NCBI GenBank assembly: GCA_012840485.1
Contig: DULG01000024.1
Span: 1-60,504 of the forward strand
Direction: 5' to 3'
Source of the DNA: Clostridia bacterium
GTDB taxonomy: Bacteria; Bacillota; Thermoanaerobacteria; Thermoanaerobacterales; Thermoanaerobacteraceae
DNA: 60,504 nucleotides
Part shown: piece by piece, positions 54,862-60,504 of the stretch
How positions within the stretch are numbered: position 1 is the stretch's first letter
Layout of the letters: every line of letters starts with the position of its first letter
The notes under the pieces: model-generated
What the model was told of the DNA's origin: nothing
The model's database searches: none
Seen by the model: the letters and a program-made list of their open reading frames with translations, nothing else
Made by a program: the position numbers and the translations under genes

Positions 54862-55785
54862 ATGGACAACAAGTGGTATTTTGATATAGCTCCCGGCACT
54901 ATTGGTGATTTGAAAGCCCATGCAAAAGACATAACCACTCTTATCCCTTTTTGGTATGGAGTAAAAGAAGATGGAACTTTGGCTGACATGTCTTCCAGTG
55001 AGGTCAAAAAAATTGCTTCTGATAACAATTTACCTATTTATCCCATAATACACAATTACTCAGACCCTAAAAAATCTCAGTTAATACACGATTTACTTTC
55101 GACACCTACTCTGAGAGATACTTTAATTTCAAACATACGAAATATGACTGAGACAAATAATTATCCAGGAATAAATATAGACTTTGAATTTGTACCTCCT
55201 GAAGACAGAGAAAATTTAAACATTTTTATAAGGGACTTATACACTTCTTTAAAAGCCATAGGAAAAATTGTCACAATTTCTGTCCCCGCAGAATTAACTG
55301 ATAACCCCAGACATCCATTTTCTGGAGCTTTCCAATATTCCTTTATCGCCCAAAATGCAGACCAGATATACATTCTTGCATACGACGAACACTTCTCACA
55401 GCCGGGGCCCATCGCCTCTATAGGTTTTGTAACAAATGTTTTAAATTACGCTACAACAGTAATACCACCTCAAAAAATATGGCTTGGAATGGCTGTTTAT
55501 GGGTATGATTGGACACAGGGCGTAAATTACCCAAGAACTCTAACATACCAACAAGCTGTGGACTTAGCAAAAAATTTAGGAGTATCTATAATATACGACC
55601 AAACTGCCCAGGAATCTACTTATACCTATGTATTGGATGGCAAAGTTCATACAGTGTGGTTTGAAGATTCAAAAAGTTTTTCTGCAAAATTATTTCTAGT
55701 AGACAGCTACAAACTATCCGGCATAGCCGTGTGGAGGCTAGGTCAAGAAGACCCTAATATATGGAATATTTTAAGAGGAAGATGA
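54862..55785 (+). CDS. GH18-family glycosyl hydrolase (YaaH/spore-lysin type)
   Basis: A 307-residue TIM-barrel glycosidase of family 18. The catalytic strand is GINIDFEFVPP near residue 100, with the acid Glu after DxxD-like spacing; QIYILAYDEH and KIWLGMAVYGYDW are further family blocks. Spore-associated relatives (YaaH, YdhD) cleave peptidoglycan or cortex and carry LysM repeats; this protein has neither LysM nor a signal peptide, starting directly MDNKWYFDIAPG. AGGAGGTAACATAA precedes the ATG. Confidence 0.85.
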   Translation: MDNKWYFDIAPGTIGDLKAHAKDITTLIPFWYGVKEDGTLADMSSSEVKKIASDNNLPIYPIIHNYSDPKKSQLIHDLLSTPTLRDTLISNIRNMTETNNYPGINIDFEFVPPEDRENLNIFIRDLYTSLKAIGKIVTISVPAELTDNPRHPFSGAFQYSFIAQNADQIYILAYDEHFSQPGPIASIGFVTNVLNYATTVIPPQKIWLGMAVYGYDWTQGVNYPRTLTYQQAVDLAKNLGVSIIYDQTAQESTYTYVLDGKVHTVWFEDSKSFSAKLFLVDSYKLSGIAVWRLGQEDPNIWNILRGR

Positions 55786-55800
55786 TTTTTCTATTTTTCT

Positions 55801-55826
55801 GGGAACTTTTTTATCTTTTTTACGTC
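55801..55826 (+). promoter_or_regulatory. ECF-type promoter of the SLH-protein gene
   Basis: GGGAAC at 55801-55806, a 16-base T-rich spacer and CGTC at 55823-55826, 37 bases before the ATG. It is nearly the same as the ECF sigma gene's own promoter. Confidence 0.75.
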
Positions 55827-55863
55827 TAATATAGTGAAAAAAACAAAAGGGAGGTTTATCTAT

Positions 55864-57990
55864 ATGAGGAAATTTGTATCTCTTGCAATTGCCTTTGTAT
55901 TTTTCTTTACGTTAGTTATGCCTTCTACATTGGCACAAGCACAAGCAGACACAAAAATAAGTTTAAAAGAAGCTATTGAAATAGCTAAATCAAAATTAGG
56001 GATAACTGACAGCGGCTATGATTTTAGTTCCAGCTACAATGAATATGATAAGAACAAATCCTGGACACTTTACTGGAACTCTAACACAAAAGGTAATATT
56101 AGTGTTTCCATTGATGCTGACACAGGCGAAATCACGTACTATTATATGTGGATTCCAACATCAGAACCATACCAACCAAGAATACCTAAATACACAAGAG
56201 ATGAAGCTAGAAAAGTCGCAATAGAATTTCTTCAAAGAATAGCACCTGAAAAATTTAAACAAGCAAAAGAAACTGACACACCTTACGCTTATCAATATGA
56301 TTATTATGACAGTAATTACAATTTTTCGTTTCAAAGAATTGTAGACGGAATACCTTTCCCTTCTAGTTCTCTATATGTCTCTGTAGACAAAAACACTTTG
56401 AAGGTTACATCTTATTCACAAAGTTGGTATAATTATCCTGTACCAAAACCTGAAGGAATTATTTCACAAGAAGAGGCAATGAAAATCTTTAAAGAAAAAA
56501 TTGGATTAACACTTCAATATAATTTAATACCTCCACAATCAGAAAAAGATACACCTAAAGTTATATTAGTCTACAATATTTATAGAAATGCTCCAATAGA
56601 TGCTTTTACAGGAGAAATAAAAAAATTTGGATCCTATTATTATCCAATGAATGGTGGTATGGGTACACAAGGAAAGTATGGAAGAGAATATCCCTCTTTA
56701 TCACCTGAAGAACAAAAGGAAGTAGAAGCAACTGAAAAATATATTTCAAAAGACAAGGCTATAGAAATAGTAAAAAATTCTTTGCCATTTTCATTAGATG
56801 ACTATAAACTTACCAGTGCTAATCTTTATGCAAATTATTACTATCCTGTAAGGTCAAATCCTACATGGAACTTTTCATGGAATTTAACAAAAGACAATAA
56901 ATATTACTATGTTAGCGCTTCTGTTGATGCTGTAACAGGAGAATTTATAAATTTCTACAGAAGTGATCCAGATGTTGAAAAAATGGAGGGAAAAGAACCA
57001 AAGTACACAGAAAAGGAAATGAAAAAAATAGTTGAAGATTACCTTAAAAAAATAATCCCTGATAAATTTAAAAACACTATATCACAAGAAACTGCTGTTC
57101 CTGAACCCTCTATGCCATATAACTATTACTACAATTTTGTTTATACTCAAAGTGTAAATGGAATTTTGGCTCCCTTTAATAGCATAAGCGTTTCTGTAAA
57201 CTCATATACAGGTGAAATAATATCTTATAACCTCTTTTGGGCAGATGCAAAATTCCCACCTGCAGAAAATATAATAAACCTTGATGATGCATATAAAATA
57301 CTTTTTGATAATGCTAAAATGGAGCTAATGTATGTTCTTGATTACGACTATAAATCACCAGAAACACCTCCTAAAGTAAAACTTGTATATCAACTTAATT
57401 TCTACAACTACATTGATGCAAAGACAGGTCAAATCATAGACAGTATGGGTAAACCCGTTGCAAAAGAAGAAAAAACTATTTTTACAGATATTGAAGGTAA
57501 TTGGGCAGAAAAAGATATAAAACTTTTAGCAGAATATGGTATCATTGACGTAAAAGAAGACAAATACTACCCAGATAAAGAAATACTTCAAAAAGATTTT
57601 ATCAAAATGTTAATAAAAGCAATACAACCTCCATATTATTATCCAATGCCAAAATCATCCGAAGATTTTGATACTTATTACAATGTAGCAATTAGTAAAA
57701 AAATCATATCTGAAAAAGAGAAAAATCCTGATTCTATAGTCACAAGAGAACAAGCAGCAAAGATGCTAGTAAAAAGCTTAGGGGTAGGGTATATAGCAGA
57801 TATTCCAGGAATATTCACAATAAATTTCAAAGATAAAGATAAAATATCACAAGACATGGTAGGTTATGTCGCTATAATTTCAGGGCTTAAAATAATGAAT
57901 GGTTCAGATGGATACTTTGAACCACAGCAGCCTTTAACAAGAGCCCAGGCTGCTACAGTAATTATCAGATTCCTTCAATTAAATAGATAA
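55864..57990 (+). CDS. S-layer-homology protein with YcdB/PepSY-like repeats
   Basis: A 708-residue exported protein. Signal peptide about 1-26. Two tandem copies of a YcdB/YcdC-type unit follow (about 30-230 and 295-500); each begins with a PepSY-like helix (ISLKEAIEIAKSKLGI, ISKDKAIEIVKNSLPF) and has a second part with RDEARKVAIEFLQRI or KKIVEDYLKKIIPDKF. Three SLH repeats (about 535-708; FTDIEGNWAEKDI, PLTRAQAATVIIRFLQ) anchor it to secondary wall polymers. Rich in Tyr and Pro. PepSY-type domains may inhibit peptidases; the role is unknown. GGGAGGTTTATCT precedes the ATG, and an ECF promoter lies just upstream. Confidence 0.85.
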   Translation: MRKFVSLAIAFVFFFTLVMPSTLAQAQADTKISLKEAIEIAKSKLGITDSGYDFSSSYNEYDKNKSWTLYWNSNTKGNISVSIDADTGEITYYYMWIPTSEPYQPRIPKYTRDEARKVAIEFLQRIAPEKFKQAKETDTPYAYQYDYYDSNYNFSFQRIVDGIPFPSSSLYVSVDKNTLKVTSYSQSWYNYPVPKPEGIISQEEAMKIFKEKIGLTLQYNLIPPQSEKDTPKVILVYNIYRNAPIDAFTGEIKKFGSYYYPMNGGMGTQGKYGREYPSLSPEEQKEVEATEKYISKDKAIEIVKNSLPFSLDDYKLTSANLYANYYYPVRSNPTWNFSWNLTKDNKYYYVSASVDAVTGEFINFYRSDPDVEKMEGKEPKYTEKEMKKIVEDYLKKIIPDKFKNTISQETAVPEPSMPYNYYYNFVYTQSVNGILAPFNSISVSVNSYTGEIISYNLFWADAKFPPAENIINLDDAYKILFDNAKMELMYVLDYDYKSPETPPKVKLVYQLNFYNYIDAKTGQIIDSMGKPVAKEEKTIFTDIEGNWAEKDIKLLAEYGIIDVKEDKYYPDKEILQKDFIKMLIKAIQPPYYYPMPKSSEDFDTYYNVAISKKIISEKEKNPDSIVTREQAAKMLVKSLGVGYIADIPGIFTINFKDKDKISQDMVGYVAIISGLKIMNGSDGYFEPQQPLTRAQAATVIIRFLQLNR

Positions 57991-57994
57991 TTAT

Positions 57995-58018
57995 AAAGGC
58001 ACGGTCTACCGTGCCTTT
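57995..58018. terminator. Bidirectional terminator, SLH/DUF436 genes
   Basis: A 10-bp stem (AAAGGCACGG/CCGTGCCTTT) with loop TCTA between convergent genes. Confidence 0.8.
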
Positions 58019-58571
58019 ACAATTTCTTATACCTTGCCCTTTCTCCTCCTACCATCTTAGGCCTAGTCCTTGCAGCAACAATTGTAGCTTCCCCTATTTT
58101 ATTTCGACTTAATCTCACAGGAACAACCACAGGCCTCAAATGCATTCCAATCAGTACAAGCCCTATGTCAAGCCCTGCATGTCCCAGTCCTTTTAAATTC
58201 TCCACCATCACAGGGTTTTTGTATTGTTCATAAGCATAAGTCTGTAAAGAGCCGCCAGCATGCTCATGAGGAATGACATTTACCACTTCAAGCCCGTACT
58301 TCTCTTGTGCTTCTTCCTCCACCATAAGCGCCCTGTTTATGTGCTCACAGCCCTGTACTGCAAGGTATAACCCCCGCTTATGTAGAGCCTCTAAAATTGG
58401 GTCCACCACTGCTTTTGCCACATCAAGACTCCCTGCAGTCCCTACTTTTTTACCTAATATTTCACTTGTACTTCCACCCAAGACAAAAAGACTCCCCGGC
58501 TTTAAATTCGCTATGTCAAGTAACTCCTCTATGACCTCCTCTGCCTGCTTTGAAATCTCTTTTAAATCCAT
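58017..58571 (-). CDS. DUF436 (TIGR01440, YwlG-like) protein
   Basis: A 184-residue conserved protein of unknown function: LFVLGGSTSEILGKKVGTAG, AVQGCEHINRALMVEEE and PVRLSRNKIGEATIVAARTR. In Bacillus ywlG lies near glyA and related genes; here it stands alone. ATG 58571 follows GGAGGGATAGAA; an upstream extension to 58652 is rejected. Confidence 0.88.
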   Translation of the reverse strand: MDLKEISKQAEEVIEELLDIANLKPGSLFVLGGSTSEILGKKVGTAGSLDVAKAVVDPILEALHKRGLYLAVQGCEHINRALMVEEEAQEKYGLEVVNVIPHEHAGGSLQTYAYEQYKNPVMVENLKGLGHAGLDIGLVLIGMHLRPVVVPVRLSRNKIGEATIVAARTRPKMVGGERARYKKL

Positions 58572-58690
58572 TTCTATCCCTCCTGAACTACCCTTTACCA
58601 CCATTATACCATATTCAAAATGAATCCTTTCACTGTCCTTAATAAAAAACACTAAATCTTGTGTTAAAATGCCCCATTGGCATATGTTTT

Positions 58691-59053
58691 TTATTCACTT
58701 TCTAACTTTTCGAATCCTTTGGTAAATAAATCATTCCCGTATTTTCTTCTTCTCTTCTCTGCTACTGAGTAACAATAATCATCTCTTGGAGAAACCGCTA
58801 CTATATTCATGAGTTTTTTATCTCTAACGAGTGTATACACTACTCTTATTCCTATATCCTTGTACTTGATCTTAAAAAAGCCTGTCAAATTGTTTCCTTG
58901 TTTATTACCCAAAGGTTTTCCATAACCACCTTCACTTTGAGGGAGAGGATTAGACCTTACTTTTTCAATGCCCGCGTATACAATAGTTCTAATACTTTTA
59001 TCCAGCTTATCCAAATCTTTTTTTGCTTCTGGTATAAATGCCACTTCCCACAT
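58691..59053 (-). CDS. RelE/ParE-family toxin
   Basis: A 120-residue RelE-fold protein (WEVAFIPEAKKDLDKLDKSI, LPQSEGGYGKPLGNK, FKIKYKDIGIRVVYTLVRDK). Family members cleave mRNA on ribosomes or inhibit gyrase. ATG 59053 lies one base after the antitoxin stop, with GGAG upstream, in the usual antitoxin-toxin order. The C-terminal RRRKYGNDLF is longer than in E. coli RelE. Confidence 0.85.
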   Translation of the reverse strand: MWEVAFIPEAKKDLDKLDKSIRTIVYAGIEKVRSNPLPQSEGGYGKPLGNKQGNNLTGFFKIKYKDIGIRVVYTLVRDKKLMNIVAVSPRDDYCYSVAEKRRRKYGNDLFTKGFEKLESE

Positions 59054-59054
59054 A

Positions 59055-59399
59055 TTATTCAATCTCCACAATATCGATGTACTTTTTTAATTCTTCTTTT
59101 GCCAATCCATCTTCTTTAAGAATCTCCTCAAAAGGTATAGTTTCTCCTTCTTTTAAATTTTTTGTCCTTTCGATTGCAAGCTGTAAAAGTTCAAGGTCTT
59201 CCTGTGCTTCTATAAGTTCATCATATTCTTCGATAGGTATAATTACTGCTTGAGGTTTGTTATTTTTAACAACTATATAATGTTCCTTTTTTTTAGCAAC
59301 CTTCTCTATAATTTTTGATGCTTTTCCTCTCCCTAAATCACTCACGGAAATCATATACGAAGCCAAATCTTTAAGATTTAAAAACTTTCTTTTGCTCAT
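59055..59399 (-). CDS. Phd/YefM-family antitoxin
   Basis: A 114-residue antitoxin: N-terminal DNA-binding part (LASYMISVSDLGRGKASKI) and IVVKNNKPQAVIIPIEEYDE, a Phd/YefM signature, then a flexible acidic C-terminus that should bind the toxin. The ATG at 59399 is chosen; a TTG at 59423 behind GGAAGGAAG is an alternative giving eight more residues. Confidence 0.83.
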   Translation of the reverse strand: MSKRKFLNLKDLASYMISVSDLGRGKASKIIEKVAKKKEHYIVVKNNKPQAVIIPIEEYDELIEAQEDLELLQLAIERTKNLKEGETIPFEEILKEDGLAKEELKKYIDIVEIE

Positions 59400-59423
59400 A
59401 ACTGCATCACCCACTTTTATCAA

Positions 59424-59756
59424 TGTACATTCTTCCTTCCTATTTTATTATTTGCTCAATTAAATTATACCAGTAGTATAACAAATTTTCAATTAAAAAT
59501 TAATGAAAATTTTAATGAATTACTAACTTCATTTATCATCTGAAAAATTATGGCCCTGTATAGGGTAATTACTCTCTACAGGACCTTTATATCAAAACTT
59601 TGTAAGACATGGGGACGGTTCCTCTGTCTGTGCGTGTCAAAAGTTAGTCGATAGCTTACAATGGCATTTTGCACAGACCCTCTGTGTAAATTTTTATATG
59701 CACTAATTATATATCTTTTCATATGCTAAAATTAGATATGCAAGAGGAGGAATAAT
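59424..59756. repeat. Intergenic stretch with three palindromes
   Basis: No gene is seen. The region holds three inverted repeats: 59552-59585 (GG-CCTGTA/TACAGG-CC), 59605-59629 (AGACATGGGGA/TTCCTCTGTCT type, containing GGGGACGGTTCC like REP sequences tied to IS200-type transposases), and 59672-59686 (CACAGA/TCTGTG with a three-base loop, then TAAATTTTT). The last could terminate rightward transcription. Confidence 0.45.
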
Positions 59757-60353
59757 ATGGATAAGCTTGTAGCAAAAAAATATAATTTAGTTTTAAGAGG
59801 AATATCTCAAAGGACTCTTGAAGAACACTACAAGTTATACAATGGATATGTAGAAAAGACAAACGAAATACGTGAAAAATTAAAAACAGTCGATCGTTCA
59901 AAAGCAAATGCCAGTTATAGTGAATACAGAGAACTTAAATTAGAAGAGACTTACAATTTAGATGGAGTAAAACTTCACGAGTTATATTTTGAAAACTTAG
60001 GAGGACCAGGTGGCATCCCAGATGGCATAATAGCTTCAATGATTACACTTGACTTTGGCTCTTTTGAAAACTGGAGACAGGACTTCATAGCCTGTGGAAT
60101 GGCTTCCCGCGGTTGGACTGTCCTTTGTTTTGACCCTATAGATTTAAAACTTCACAATTACCTTCAAGACCTTCACAATCAAGGAATAGTATTAAGGACA
60201 ATTCCTCTTTTAGTTCTTGACACTTATGAACATGCCTATTTTATAGACTACGGAACTGATAAAAGAAGCTATATAGAGGCCTTTATGAACAATATAAAAT
60301 GGGAGGAAGTAAATAAAAGGGTGACCTCTTGGATAGAAATGCATTCTTTTTAA
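59757..60353 (+). CDS. Fe/Mn superoxide-dismutase-like protein
   Basis: A 198-residue protein of the Fe/Mn SOD fold. The four metal ligands appear present: His in LEEHYKLYNGYV, His in VKLHELYFENLGG, and Asp and His in LVLDTYEHAYFIDYG. The usual DVWEHAYY is altered to DTYEHAYF, and SGWAWL is altered to RGWTVL. It may be a divergent SOD, unusual for a strict anaerobe, or a SOD-fold protein with changed function. GAGGAGGAATAAT precedes the ATG. Confidence 0.8.
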   Translation: MDKLVAKKYNLVLRGISQRTLEEHYKLYNGYVEKTNEIREKLKTVDRSKANASYSEYRELKLEETYNLDGVKLHELYFENLGGPGGIPDGIIASMITLDFGSFENWRQDFIACGMASRGWTVLCFDPIDLKLHNYLQDLHNQGIVLRTIPLLVLDTYEHAYFIDYGTDKRSYIEAFMNNIKWEEVNKRVTSWIEMHSF

Positions 60354-60381
60354 ATAAAACTTATATGGTGCAAAAAGTGTC

Positions 60382-60504
60382 AATAGTCAGCGAAAATGTC
60401 ATGATAAAAGTATAAAAATTATTCACCGAAAATGTCATTATTGTTACAATAATTAACCCAAAAATAGGATTTATTGTAATAAGACATTTTTAACGATATG
60501 TCAC
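60382..60504. mobile_element. Repeat-rich end, possible insertion-sequence terminus
   Basis: CGAAAATGTCAT occurs at 60391-60402 and again at 60427-60438. A perfect 9-bp inverted repeat (TTACAATAA/TTATTGTAA) at 60444-60452 and 60471-60479 follows, then AAGACATTTTT (60481-60491), an inverted version of the repeat. Multiple terminal repeats with AAAATGTCA resemble ends of IS21-type elements. The window stops before any transposase, so this is tentative. Confidence 0.35.

Overview
The window is chromosomal DNA from a low-GC, anaerobic, endospore-forming thermophile of the Thermoanaerobacter/Caldanaerobacter type. This is inferred from the AT-rich composition, the sporulation genes spoIVFA, spoIVFB and spo0B-like, a tetrameric [FeFe] hydrogenase operon, and Firmicute gene order (rplU-prp-rpmA-obg and mreBCD-pbp2-minCDE-rodA). 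Most genes are on the minus strand. I see no prophage, CRISPR array, rRNA or complete insertion sequence.

Layout. 0-5 kb: pgpA, a coiled-coil exported protein, comEA, dacF, asnB. 5-9 kb: an accessory-looking unit in which a c-di-AMP (ydaO-type) riboswitch with its own promoter and terminator precedes an opine-dehydrogenase-like gene and a B12-dependent glutamate-mutase-like gene; a YheO-type regulator lies upstream. 9-14.7 kb: nadD-yqeK-lcp-rsfS, obg, a spo0B-like gene and the L21 operon with its leader. 14.7-22.3 kb: lapA, rng, a B12/radical-SAM pair of unknown role, spoIVFB/spoIVFA, mgsA, rodA. 22.4-30.5 kb: minCDE, pbp2, mreBCD, radC, maf. 30.6-39.8 kb: the NAD(P)-linked hydrogenase operon with a Rex-type operator on its promoter, preceded by a putative sensory hydrogenase module (HydS-like protein, two DRTGG proteins, GHKL ATPase, PHP protein). 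40-50.5 kb: two lytic transglycosylases, typA, an NlpC/P60 hydrolase under a second c-di-AMP riboswitch, tRNA-Leu(GAG), an orphan peptide-binding lipoprotein, a nicotinate phosphoribosyltransferase, coaE, polA. 50.5-58 kb: an ECF sigma factor with its DUF4349 anti-sigma, a small membrane protein, a polysaccharide deacetylase, PspC/LiaI-like membrane proteins, a GH18 hydrolase and an S-layer-anchored YcdB-like protein. 58-60.5 kb: a DUF436 gene, a Phd/RelE toxin-antitoxin pair, a superoxide-dismutase-like gene and repeat-rich DNA that may be the end of an insertion sequence.

Themes. Cell envelope biology dominates: shape and division genes, wall hydrolases, LCP ligase, deacetylase, S-layer protein. 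Two second-messenger or stress inputs act on it: c-di-AMP through two riboswitches with apparently different expression platforms, and an ECF sigma factor whose promoter signature (GGGAAC, 16 nt, CGTC) occurs both in front of its own gene and in front of the S-layer-homology protein gene. Redox input is visible at the hydrogenase promoter. The least understood unit is the c-di-AMP-controlled opine-dehydrogenase/B12-mutase pair, which could make or consume an unidentified amino-acid derivative. Functions were assigned by reading motifs; no database search was run.
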